Assembly (NCBI GenBank): GCA_051453625.1
Contig: JBOZIK010000001.1
Location: forward strand, 220,310,633-220,374,632
Direction of reading: 5' to 3'
Source of the DNA: Welwitschia mirabilis
Taxonomy: Eukaryota; Gnetophyta; Gnetopsida; Welwitschiales
Length of the DNA: 64,000 bases
Part shown: positions 11,486 to 21,699 of the stretch, in pieces
Position numbering within the stretch: position 1 is the first letter of the stretch
Layout of the letters: every line of letters begins with the position of its first letter
The notes under the pieces: generated by a model
Seen by the model: only the letters and a program-made list of their open reading frames with translations
Databases searched by the model: none
Told to the model about the DNA's origin: nothing
Position numbers and translations under genes: made by a program

Positions 11486-12482
11486 ATGAGTCAACCCTTA
11501 AAAGGAAATTCTATCACAAGGCCTCCCTTATTTGATGAAACCAATTATGGTTATTGGAAGGTAAAAATAAGGGTCTTTGTTCAATCCATTAACCTTGAAA
11601 TATGGGAGTCTATTACTAATGGCTATTGTTTTCGGACTGTGCAAGATTATATAGCCAAGTTAACTACTCTAAAGAGTAAGAACGAGTGGATACCTAATGA
11701 AAATTTAGCAGTATCTTGTAATTTCAAAGGACTGAATGCCATCTTCTATGTCATATGTCTGAAAGATTTTAAATAAATAGTAAATTGCATCATAGAAAAA
11801 GAAGCATGGGATATCTTATAGATTGCTTATGAAGGAACTAACCTAGTAAAGCAAGCTAGGCTTCAGAAGATCATCACTTAGTTTGAAGATCTAAAGATGA
11901 AAGAAGATGAAGGTATAAATGATTTTTTCATAAAACTAATAGATATTGTTAATTCTATGCATGACCTAGGTGAAATTATCGAGGAGTCAAGAGTAGTTCA
12001 CAAGGCTTTAAGATCTCTGCCTAAAATATTTGAGTCCAAAGTAATAGCCATTGAAGAAAGTAAGGATTTGAATATCATAAAGATGGATGAACTCAAAGAA
12101 AACCTTCACATATTTAAACTAAAGTTTGAAAATCAAAAGAAGAAAAGTTTAACCTTGATAGTTGCTCATGAGAACCACGATATCAAGGAAGGATCTAACT
12201 AAGAATGAGAAAGCGAAGATGAAGTGGCTTTTTTAGCTAGAAGATTTAGATACTTCGTGCAGCGACGACAAAATGAAGGTTAATCTAGGAGACCACCAAG
12301 AAGAAAAGAGAAGGGAGGACAAGATATCTAATGCTATTCTTACAAGGGTTTTCGTCACACATCAAGTGTCTGCCCAAACAATAAAAAGGATGATAAAAGA
12401 AAAGAAAAGAAAGTCTTATTAGCAACATGGATCAATGAAGAAAGTGAGAGCGAATAGAACTCAGATTCAGAGTAAGGTGGAA
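11486..12482 (+). pseudogene. gag: gag of copia element 2 (broken)
   Basis: This copy preserves the gag start: ATG at 11486 opens 96 codons (MSQPLKGNSITRPP ... NYGYWKVKIRVF), the typical N-terminus of plant copia Gag before a UBN2/Retrotran_gag_2 domain. After a stop the domain resumes in the open block 11897-12202 (ALRSLPKIF, AIEESKDLN). The zinc knuckle at about 12332-12373 has its second cysteine changed to Tyr (CYSYKGFRHTSSVC), different damage from element 1, so each copy lost its knuckle separately. Shortly after, at about 12482, the sequence jumps directly into the post-integrase linker. Confidence 0.8.
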
Positions 12483-12490
12483 TCTTTGGA
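12475..12490 (+). other. Deletion junction removing protease and integrase from element 2
   Basis: Element 2 reads GGTGGAAT followed by CTTTGGAAGTGAATGC. In element 1 the two halves lie about 1.59 kb apart (end near 5111 and start near 6699). Everything between them, i.e. the gag tail, PR and IN, is absent here. The element 1 flanks share short CTTT-type homology, consistent with end joining or illegitimate recombination. Confidence 0.85.
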
Positions 12491-14400
12491 AGTGAATGCT
12501 TCATTCTAAGAGATAAAGAGGACTTGGTGAAATTTTATTCTAAATTTGATGAAGGAATTTTCTTGGGGTACTCTCATCGAGTAGAGCTTATAGAGTTTTT
12601 AAAAATGCACTCTTAATATGGAAGAATCTGTAAATGTAAAAATCCATGAAGTTTCTGATACCTCAAAATCCTTTAAACCTAATGAATATTCAGTTCCTTC
12701 TTCTTTCTATCATAATGAAGATGACTCAAGAGACAAGACAATACTAGAAATCAGAGAAATTAAGGATCATCCTTTAGACTTAATCATGGGAAATGTTCAA
12801 CAAGGTATTATCACTAAATACTCTTTTAAAAATTTTAGTGCACATATTTCTCTATTATCTTAAGTGAAACCAAGAACCTTTGGGGATGTTGAATCTAACT
12901 CGTGTTGGATGAATGCAATGCAAGAAGAACTTGAATAATTCTCTCAAAATTAGGTGTGGTCTCTTGTTCCAAAACCAACTGAGAAAAGTATCATAGGCAT
13001 AAAATGAATTTTCAGAAATAAGGTAAATGCGAAGAATGAGATTACTAAGAACAAATCTATACTTGTAGCACAAGGGTACTCTCAAATCGAAGGAGTAGAT
13101 TATAGTAACACATTTTCTCCTATTGATAGACTAGAATCAATAAGGATGTTTCTACATTTTTCCTGCTATAAGAAAATGAAAGTCTTTTAAATGGATATAA
13201 GGATTGCTTTTCTAAATGGACACATTAAAGAAAATGTTTACATGAAATAATCACAAGTCTTTTCTAATCCTCATAAACTAGATTATGTGTACAAACTCAA
13301 CAAGGCTTTGTATGGGTTAAAACAAGCTCCCAGAGCATGGTATGAAAATTTTTCCTCTTTTTTACTCCAGAATGGTTTTACTAGAGGCTCCATTGATAGA
13401 AATTTTATCTAGAAAAGTTTTGAATAATGATTTAATTTTGGTTCAAATCTATGTGGATGACATTATTTTTAAGTCAATGAATGAAATATTATCAAATGAT
13501 TTTGCAAATTTGATGAGTTATGAGTTTGAAATAAGCATGGTTTGATCAGTTAATATGTTTTTAGGCCTACATATCTAATAACATGAAGATGGTACTTCAT
13601 AAGTTAGAAGAAATACTCCTTGGATCTAATCAAAAAATTTAGACTTGAAAATGCCAAGTGTATAGACTCTCTAATGGCCACAAACATTAAACTTTCTCTT
13701 AATGAAGATAGCAAGGATGTGGACCAAAATTTATAATGTAGCATTATAGAAAGTCTATTGTATCTAACAGCTAGTTATTTGGACATAGCATTTAGTATTG
13801 TTTTGTGTGCTAGGTATTAAAGTAAACCAAAGGAATCTCATTTTATTGCTACAAAGAGGATACTTCACTATGTAAAGGTACTCTTAATTTTAGTTTATGG
13901 TTTTCAAATAATACTCTCTTAAGCTTAATAGGTTATAGTGATGTGGACTATACTAGTTGTAAAGATGATTGAAAGAGCACAAGTGATGGATGCTTCTTCT
14001 TTAGAATTGCCTCACATCTTGGTATAGTAAGAAAAAATGCTCCATATCCCTCTCCATAGCCGAAGCTAAATACATAGCTAGTGGAGCTTGCTGCACTCAA
14101 ATCTAGTGGATGAAAGAAACTTTAAAGAACTATGGCCTAGACATCACAAAAATTCATATTTTATTCGACAACTCAAGTGTCATTCAAATTGCTCATAACC
14201 CAGCTTAACATACTTTCATCAAGTACATCGATCTTAGATATTAATTTATCTGAGACTTGGTAGAAAAGAAATTTATTACCCTAGAATATGTTTGTACTAA
14301 ATATCAATTAATAGATATTTTTACAAAACCTTTATCATCTGATTGATTTTCTACTCTTCATTACTTTCTGGGTATTATGTCTGAAAAGAACTTGAAGAAC
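12491..14400 (+). pseudogene. Reverse transcriptase and RNase H of copia element 2 (broken)
   Basis: It begins with the integrase-RT linker (FGSECFILRDKEDLVKF, EGIFLGYSHRVELIEF), then an open block 12618-12863. RT follows with [15 protein letters not shown] (about 13302-13350) and intact YVDD at 13450-13461. RNase H is recognisable to about 14340 (AEAKYIASGACCTQI-like at about 14060-14105, DNSSVIQIAHNPA-like at about 14170). Stops at 13005-13007, 13188-13190, 13248-13250 and 13970-13972 coincide with stops in element 1. Without PR and IN it could not have moved unaided. Confidence 0.8.
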
Positions 14401-14981
14401 CCATTCTCATCTAAATAATAGATTTTAATTGATAGATTCAAAACTTTCCTTGTAATATCACTCTGAACCCTAGTTGACCTACTCCCTAAAGTGGGGCAAT
14501 TGTCTGTCTTTTGGTTCTTACTGTTAAAATTTTCTCTTCTATAGATTAATCAAACCATACATTTAAGTTGACTGAATTTATCTCAGTTTCCTGTTAAATC
14601 TTCTAGTCAATGGGTCGACTACGAGTTTTTCTAAGATCGACCTCATTTAGAACTTTTCCTAGTTATATCAGATTGACCTCTACTTTTGTTTAGATTAACT
14701 AACTTTATCTTAGTTTTTCCTATAAAATCTTCATCTCTCGAGGTCAACCACTCATTATTTAAGGTCTACTACCTTCTTGCAATTCCAGTTTTAAAAATTT
14801 GACATGGGTTGACTGACCTTGATGATCGGTCGCTCATGTTTAAGACAACATGCAGCAAATTTTTAAAATTCGCCTGCCCTTATCAAAATCATCATTTATC
14901 TTATTCTTCTGTTCTCATTTTATCAACTCTGTGGCTTACTCTTCACCTTTCTCATGTGTTTTCCTCAGATCTAGTCTTCAA
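14401..14981 (+). other. Spacer between RNase H and ORF3, element 2
   Basis: Non-coding, collinear with 8511-9112. Contains GTCGAC-type words at about 14610 and 14637, plus decayed variants. No promoter element is clear enough to call, although ORF3 would need a separate or spliced transcript to be expressed. Confidence 0.55.
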
Positions 14982-15982
14982 ATGGCTTCTCAGCAGTCAA
15001 GAGAGGGTTCCAAGAAGAGGAGAAAGGAGTCTGCTGTAAAATCCTCTAATTACATTTTTTAAGAATGAGTATTAAGTAAGTAGAATATTTTGAGAATCAT
15101 TTTGAGTATAGCCCCATTACTTTGGAAACGACCTATGAACCTATTTAATTTCTTATTCTGAGAGAGGTCTAGACTCTTCTTAAGCAAGTGAACTAGAGCT
15201 ACTTCATCCATGTTTCAGGCATGTTTTATCCATTAGTCATCAAGTTATTTTATTCAAATGATAGATTTAATTCTGCACATTTCATATTTATTACTTCTAT
15301 TTTTGACCATGAGATGAATATCGCTATTGACCTCATAGCTTCCCTCATTGGGCTATATTGAGGAAACTTGGAAGAATATTTGCCCATGGCTAAGTCCTTT
15401 GAAGAAAAGGACCTTGCCACTCAGGATGTGTGTGGCACTTCTCTTACTTGGAAGAAGACACCTAAATCTTCACAGCTTCTTCCCAGGTTTTATTTTTTTC
15501 ACTTGATTCTGTTGTATAATTTCCTTCCTTTTGCCGAGCATAGATATGAGCTCTCCAACTATCAGGTCTTCCTTATGTATTCATTGGATCAAAGATGTAA
15601 CATTAATTCTCCTAGCATTATGTTCAAACACATGGCCAATCAGATTTAGCCTTACAAGAGGCATTCCCTGCCATATCCTTTTCTTATTACATGAATTTAT
15701 TGGCACTTTGACATTTTACATCTTTCTCTGCAGGAGATTTAGAAGCCCATGGAACCCATTAACTGTGTCACTCTTTTCAAGATGCATATTTGTGAAGAAC
15801 CTGCTGCTTCATCTAGGCCCAAGTTCAAGGCCTCTAATACTCTAGAAATTCTTCACCTTCTATGTTGTCTCAAATCTCGTACTCTATACATAAAGGCTAC
15901 TCTCATTGCTAGTAATACTTTAGTTGGTGATACTTCTCAAAGCGAGGATGCCTAAACTTTTAAAGGATCTAAGTCTAATTGA
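14982..15982 (+). pseudogene. ORF3 (env-position gene, plant transposon domain-like) of element 2
   Basis: ATG at 14982 opens MASQQSREGSKKRRKESAV, a basic serine-rich N-terminus, interrupted after 26 codons. Homology to the copy at 20497-21498 continues to a TGA at 15980-15982 with several stops and at least one frameshift. The middle region (YPLVIKLFYSND ... FITSIFDHEMNIAIDLIASLIGL) has the layout of the putative plant transposon protein domain seen beside plant retroelements: FYxN block, then a short beta region, then a helical LxxLxGL block. Position between pol and the polypurine tract fits the extra ORF of env-carrying Sireviruses. No signal peptide or clear transmembrane span is visible, so an envelope role is unsupported. 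Confidence 0.6.
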
Positions 15983-16030
15983 GTCTTTTGCTTTTCTCTT
16001 TCTCTTTGTTCTTGTTATCCTTGATTTTAT

Positions 16031-16043
16031 AAAAAGGGGAAGA
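16031..16043 (+). other. Polypurine tract of copia element 2
   Basis: AAAAAGGGGAAGA, matching AAAAAGGGGGAGA at 21548-21560 of the third copy. Such a tract primes plus-strand DNA synthesis. The surrounding TTGATTT-AT-AAAAAGGGG context is typical of Sirevirus elements. Confidence 0.65.
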
Positions 16044-16219
16044 ATACATTGTAATTTTTTGTCTTATATGAGTGTCAATGTAAAATGTACTTCTTATTTT
16101 GTAATTCAACTCTTTTGGTTAATACAACATGTTTTTTCTACTAAAAACCTCTTTGGTCTACACAAATTTTTATTTCCTATAAAACTCATATAAATTTAAC
16201 TTCATTACAAATTTATTTG

Positions 16220-17475
16220 ATTAAGGAGGAATCCCACATATCCAATTAATGTTTTTCCTCAGTCAATGACAAAGGATGAGTTTGTTGAAAACTTATTATC
16301 ATTTATCAAATTAACAAGTTTTTATAGAGTTAGTTATTTTTTAGAGATTTTCCAGCTCCGGATGACCTCTATATAAATCTGAATGACTAGATTGTTAGTA
16401 ATGTAAAAACTGCTTAAGATTTGGACAACCAAGATTCAAAGTCAAGGTAACTAAACTATTAATAAGAAAGAAGACCGGTTCCAGCATAGGAGACTGTGGA
16501 TGTTGCTTAGGCGAGCTAATTTTAAATCTATAACAAACTGAGAAAAAAGTGGGTAACTGCTCATAGTAGAAAGTGCGATAGCACTACAATCTATAAAGTT
16601 CAGTCTAATGACAGTAAGGATGACTAAATAGTTAATCAAGGGTAACTGCATACTACCCAATGTATTAATGAAGGATAACCTAAATGAGGTCAACCACATT
16701 TTAACTAAGGATAACTCAAAGTTCATCTGCACCAGACTGATAAATCTATGTTAAGCAAGGGTGACCGAATGAATGAACTTAAGGTGACCGAATATTCCTG
16801 TTTAAATTTGTGACAAATCTAAATCAAAGAAGGGTAACCAGATTAAATGAATAAGGGCAACTAAATACTATGGCGAATGAGACTATCTTGAGGTCGACCT
16901 GACATATTACAAATATAACCATTATATTTTCATAGTTCATTCAAAAAGTACAAAATATTCTACAATAGTCTTCTTCTTTTCTCTCAATGGTTACCTTTTG
17001 TGATTTCTCTATTTAAGTATCCTTCCACTAGAATGAAGGATAAATTTTCAAAAGCATACAAAAATAAACTGTTACATCAATTATTCTATACCTAAATAAC
17101 TGTGAGTTCAGATTTCTATTTGAGCTTCTTCTTGCATCATCTCTTGTGAAAGCTTATTGTATTTCTTGTTCGTATGTATCATATTTGTGCATTTATACAC
17201 TTAGCTTAATTTTTTTCTATCATGATTATGGATTAGTCCAAAAATCCTCTAGTGGTTGAATACGTTTATGGTGAGACTAAAAACCATTCTTTTAGGTTAA
17301 TATATACCAACTAGATATAAGAGGTTTAAGGGCTAAAGGAAGGTATTTATTCACCATTAAAATATTTTGTGCTTTTTTTGGTGCATTTGATTTTTATTTG
17401 TAGGTTATTGAAGAGGATAAATTTTTGTATTACTACCTATTCACCCCCCTCTAGGTTATTGAACCATAATTATCA
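16220..17475 (+). repeat. 3' LTR of copia element 2 (short form, LTR C)
   Basis: It aligns with the right-hand 1.2 kb of LTRs A and B (from the GACAAAGGATGA block near 16268) and with LTR D. It ends ACCATAATTATCA at 17475, after which homology ceases, defining the right end of the array. It lacks the extra 650-bp left part of A and B. The true start lies between the polypurine tract (16043) and about 16270. A second purine run, AAGGAGGAA at about 16224, may be the last priming tract. Confidence 0.65.
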
Positions 17476-19245
17476 CTTTCGTTTATCATTTTCTAAAAAT
17501 GGCTTCTTGTGTGGAAAATTATTGCATCTTTTGATCTATATGGAAGCTTTGTATAATTTGCATAAATCCTTGGAAAAACCTATCAATTGGACCTACAAAT
17601 GTACTTTACAATTTTATTAAATAGGTCAAGTTGGCAGCACAACATATCTTCTTACTTAGCATTTGTCAGTACCTAACAAAGTAAGCAAATAACAAGTTAT
17701 AAGCCAACTGATAAAAAGAAATTCAAGACATGTATATCATTTAGAATTAAAAGTATAACATGTGAAATAAATCCATGAAAAACATAAGTGAAATTAATGT
17801 ATATTATTAATCATTTAGTTTAACATCATAGCATATATTTGGTGAAAAAGTTTATCTTATAAATCATATAATAAAGGTGTCTACCTCCTCTAAATATATG
17901 AGCAAGTCATTTTGAATTGCATAAATCATGAAGAGAAGGTAACTCAAGTAAGATTTCATAATTGCAAAGTTAAGTGACAGAAGAGGTTATAAAAAGAAAG
18001 ATTGTTAAAGGAAAGAAGAGCATCAATACTATCATGCAAAAGGATGATCAAGGTAGAGGTCAATTTGATTTTATGTATAATAATCGAGTGATGAAAATGT
18101 AATAGGTAGATTATAAAATGACAAAGCTCTAAATATTATTTTACAAGAGGTAAGAAAAATGACTTTGAAAAGACAAATCCACAAACTAAGATAAGACAAA
18201 AAGAAAAGTGAACAAGATAGAACATGAAGAATATTAAATTTTTGCCTAAAATTCAAATTTAGAAAAACTTCTTAGTAAAGGTTATAAAGCTCATTGATAT
18301 ATGAATGCATGATTCAATGTAGAATATCATAGAGTATCATTCAAAAGGGTAGTGATGATGACAATATCTAATGGTTATGTTTAGCAAGGTATCAAGTTAT
18401 GTTTGGACTATAATTCAATTCCTCTTCAGTTATGACAACCATAGTACTTTGATAAGACATCATCCAATGATTAATATACTCATATGATCTTAAAGTCTAT
18501 GCCTCAGAGTGATGGGAATTTTTAGTCAATGGGGTGTTGAATAACACCGTTCATCATGAGGAGGGGAGTGTAACCACTGCTAAGAGAATAAGGACCTACA
18601 AGACAAAGCTAGATCATGGCCAACTAATCTTCTAGTGGAGTGCCCACAGCTACCATATCATATTGCCAAAGGCCCCTTTCAGGAAAATTTACCTCGGTAT
18701 ACTTGCGGTAGTACATCATGGTATAATTACAAGAGGGTGATTCATTTTTATTTCTCTTTTTCTTTCCCCTTTTTTTCCCTTTATATTTACCTCTTTCTTT
18801 TCATTTTGTCACTCTTTTTCATTAACTTAGACTCCCTATTTTTGATAGCATTGATTAATCATTACAATGATAAGGTAACATAGTATATGGCTAGAAATAA
18901 GCATCAGATTAACATAATTAATATTTTTATATAAAATAACTAGGGGAATTGATTATAGATATTGGAATATATTAAGATTGACTGAATCCACTCTTTACCA
19001 CATGAAAAACCAAAGTAAAGAATTACTTAATCATGATAACACCTATGGAAGTTAAACATAAATCAAGACGATTAAGTAGTCTCATAAGTTAATCTAAAGA
19101 ATAAAGCTAAGAATGAATCTAGTAGATGGAGAAGAAAAGATCTTATTTTTATAAAGATTATCTTTTAAGTTAATTTATTCTATCGTGTTTAAGGTATAAC
19201 AATAATCATCTGAAGATCTCTAAAGTTTTAGCCTTTGTCCATTTA
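17476..19245. other. Unassigned AT-rich sequence
   Basis: No gene recognised. ORFs at 17369-17620 (overlapping the LTR end), 18071-18256 (minus) and 18635-18883 show no family motif. A strongly pyrimidine-rich run spans about 18744-18835. Between about 18480 and 18740 base composition is less AT-rich than the flanks. Possibly decayed LTR or untranslated retroelement sequence. Confidence 0.4.
18558..18571 (+). other. Polypurine-tract-like motif followed by TGTAAC
   Basis: GAGGAGGGGAG followed at once by TGTAACC resembles a Ty3/gypsy polypurine tract and LTR start. No matching LTR copy was found in the window, so this is a suggestion only. Confidence 0.2.
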
Positions 19246-19572
19246 CTATTTGGATCTCTTGAGTTTAAAGGTAGAGATCTCAATAAAGTCATTAGAATGT
19301 ATCCTTTCCACACAATAAGGACCAAGCCATTTAAAGGAGGGCTTATTATGTATAGGATGTACTTGAGTATTATGCAAAAGCACAAATTTACCTATGTCTA
19401 TAAGTTTAGTAATTTTATCCTTGATTACTAGCTTAATAATAGGATTAAGTAAAGCTTTTTCTTGGGAATGGTGAAGTTGAGAACTATTGATTAATGGCTC
19501 ACCGTTATTTGAGAAAATGTATTTCAAGCCATTGGATAAGTTTTTAAGTTGAAGATCATTTTCATCCTTCAT
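19246..19572 (-). pseudogene. Ty3/gypsy pol remnant with RT, RNase H and integrase core deleted
   Basis: An uninterrupted 108-codon minus-strand reading frame. Residues about 6-45 (LQLKNLSNGLKYIFSNNGEP ... QEKALL) match the linker between protease and RT of non-chromovirus Ty3/gypsy elements. From about residue 46 it reads as the C-terminal integrase region (DIGKFVLLHNTQVHP, FKWLGPYCVERIHSNDFIEI), corresponding to the family pattern of a loaded-chain SH3-like fold. The whole RT, RNase H and integrase catalytic core that should lie between is missing, so the deletion is in frame. The decay is much lighter than in neighbouring copies. Confidence 0.65.
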
Positions 19573-19781
19573 AGTTATAGAACACCCATCTTGATGTCAA
19601 AGATTTTTAATGGATCTTACATGTTGGATATCATGATCAAGTATGGGTTCAAATTCTTCATGAAAATCATTATTGGAAGACCAGTTTAAAATATTTGGAT
19701 TGAAGTTGCAAGGATTGAAGGATTTTAAAGGTTTAAGAAGAATAAAATATTCTTCCTCATACTCAAACAAAGTAGAGTTAT

Positions 19782-20069
19782 CTAATGAAAAATCCTTTCT
19801 TCTAAAGGATGATGTTGAACTAACATGGATGACCTAAATTTTTTTTCTATGTTTAATTCTTCTTCCAAGTCTTTTTTAGTGGCATTGAATACTCTAATAC
19901 TAGACTTTTTATCACCTATATGACATTCCATCAACCCCATGCGAAGATCAATGACACAATGGGCTATTGCACAAAAGGCTCTTCTTAAGAGTAGAAGGTA
20001 TCTACCATTATGTTTAACCTTTATAATGACAACATCTATAGGATAGAAAGCTTTCTTAATTTGAATCAC
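19782..20069 (-). pseudogene. Ty3/gypsy protease C-terminal fragment
   Basis: This 95-codon minus-strand frame reads VDVVIIKVKHNGRYLLLLRR-type protease flap sequence and then RAFCAIAHCVIDLRMG, equivalent to the family GRPFLATA block. It ends in a charged linker (ATKKDLEEELNIEK). It lies just 5' (on the minus strand) of the deleted pol remnant at 19246-19572 and belongs to the same element. The catalytic DTG region would lie in or beyond the gap at 20107-20206. Confidence 0.6.
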
Positions 20070-20206
20070 TAAATCTTTGATTATTCCTATAGGTTTCTTA
20101 ATTGATNNNNNNNNNNNNNNNNNNNNNNNNNNNNNNNNNNNNNNNNNNNNNNNNNNNNNNNNNNNNNNNNNNNNNNNNNNNNNNNNNNNNNNNNNNNNNN
20201 NNNNNN

Positions 20207-20496
20207 AGGTTGACTGACTTTGTCTCAGTTTTTCCTATAAAATCTTTGTCTCTTAGGGTCGACCACTCATTACTTAAGATCGACCACCTCCTTCTAATTC
20301 CAGTTTTAAAAATTTTACATGGATTAACCAACCTTAATGATCAGTTACCCATGTTTAAGGTGGTGCATCATAGATTTTTAAAATCCACCTGCCCTTCTGA
20401 AAACCCTTACTTGTCTTATTCTTCTTTGTTATTTTCTCACCTATTGTGGCCCACTCTTTACCTTTTTCACGTTTTTTCTTTAGATCTAATCTTCAA
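20207..20496 (+). other. Spacer upstream of ORF3, copia element 3
   Basis: Begins directly after a gap and aligns with the last 290 bases of the spacers at 8511-9112 and 14401-14981. Carries clear GGTCGACCACTC (about 20256) and GATCGACCACC (about 20278). Element 3 upstream of this point (LTR, gag, pol) is not present in the window. Confidence 0.6.
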
Positions 20497-21498
20497 ATGA
20501 CTTCTTAGTAGTCAGAAGAGGATTTCAAAAAGAGAAGAGAGTAGTCTACTGTAAAACCCCCTAGTTACATTTTTTCAAGAATGAGTATTGGGTAAGTAGA
20601 ATATTTTGAGAAGAATTTTAAGTTCAGTCCCATTACTTTGGAAAGGACATGTGACTCTATTCAATTTCTTAGTCTGAGGGAGGTATAGACTCTTCTTGAG
20701 GAAGTGAACTGGAGCTACTTTCTCCATGCTTTAAGCACATTTTATCCATTAGTTACCAGGTTATTTTATTAAAATGCTAGATTTGATGTTGTCCATTCCA
20801 CTTTTATTATTTCTATTTTTGACCATGAGATGTACATCACTACTGATCTAGTAGCTTTCCTTACTGTGCTACCTCAAGGTGACTTGGAAGAATATTAATC
20901 CATGATTGAGTCCTTTGAAGAAAAGGACATTGCCACTCAACATGAGTGTGGCACCACTCTCACTTAGAAGAAGATACTTAAAGCTTTACAGCTTCTTTCT
21001 AGGTTTCGTCTTTTTCACCTAATTCTATTGTAAAATTCCCTTCCTGTTTCTGGGCATAGAGATAAACTGTCCAACTACCAGCTCTTCCTTCTCTACTTGT
21101 TGGATCGAAGATGTGACATTGATGCTCTTAGCATTATGCTCAAGCATATGGCCAATCAGCTTCAGCCCTACAAGAAGCATTCCCTGTTATATCCTTTTCT
21201 TATTACATATATTTGTTAGCACTTTGACATTCTGCACCTTGTTTGATAGGAGATTCAGAAGCCCATGAGGCTCATTGACCATGCCACTCTTTCTAGGATG
21301 CACATTTTTTAGGAACATGCTATGTTTTCTAGGCCCAAGATCAAAGCCTCTCACACTCCACAAATCCTTCATCTTCTACATCATCTAGACTCTCACACTC
21401 AGCACATAAAGGTTTCTCTTATTACTAGTAATACTCCAGTTGCTGACACTTCTCAAAGAGAGGATGCCCAGTCTTCTAAAGGATCTGAGTTTGATTGA
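20497..21498 (+). pseudogene. ORF3 (env-position gene, plant transposon domain-like), best copy
   Basis: From ATG 20497 to TGA 21496-21498 is exactly 334 codons, so the original length appears preserved without net frameshift. Codons 4-5 are TAG TAG where element 2 has CAG CAG. Further stops include TAG 20686-20688, shared by all three copies. Readable blocks: a basic N-terminus; SYFLHA-STFYPLVTRLFY; FIISIFDHEMYITTDLVAFL; LPQGDLEEY; then a helical C-terminal half rich in Leu and His (RFRLFHLIL ... LQPYKKHSLLYPFLIT). It resembles the putative plant transposon protein domain found beside plant retroelements. Function unknown; not evidently an envelope protein. The polypurine tract lies 50 bases downstream. 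Confidence 0.65.
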
Positions 21499-21547
21499 GT
21501 CTTGTGTTTTTCTTGTTCTTATTGTCCTTCCTGTCCTTGATTTCATC

Positions 21548-21560
21548 AAAAAGGGGGAGA
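21548..21560 (+). other. Polypurine tract of copia element 3
   Basis: AAAAAGGGGGAGA preceded by TTGATTTCATC. This TTGATNTCATCAAAAAGGGGGAGA-like context is characteristic of Sirevirus elements between the last ORF and the 3' LTR. Confidence 0.75.
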
Positions 21561-21699
21561 TCACATTGTAATTTTTTTATATAAGCTCAATGTAAAATGT
21601 ACTTCTTCATTTATAATTCAACTCTTTTGATTAATACAAAATGTTTTTTCCTACTGAAAATCTCTTTGGTCTACACTAATTTTTCTTTTCTATAAAAGT

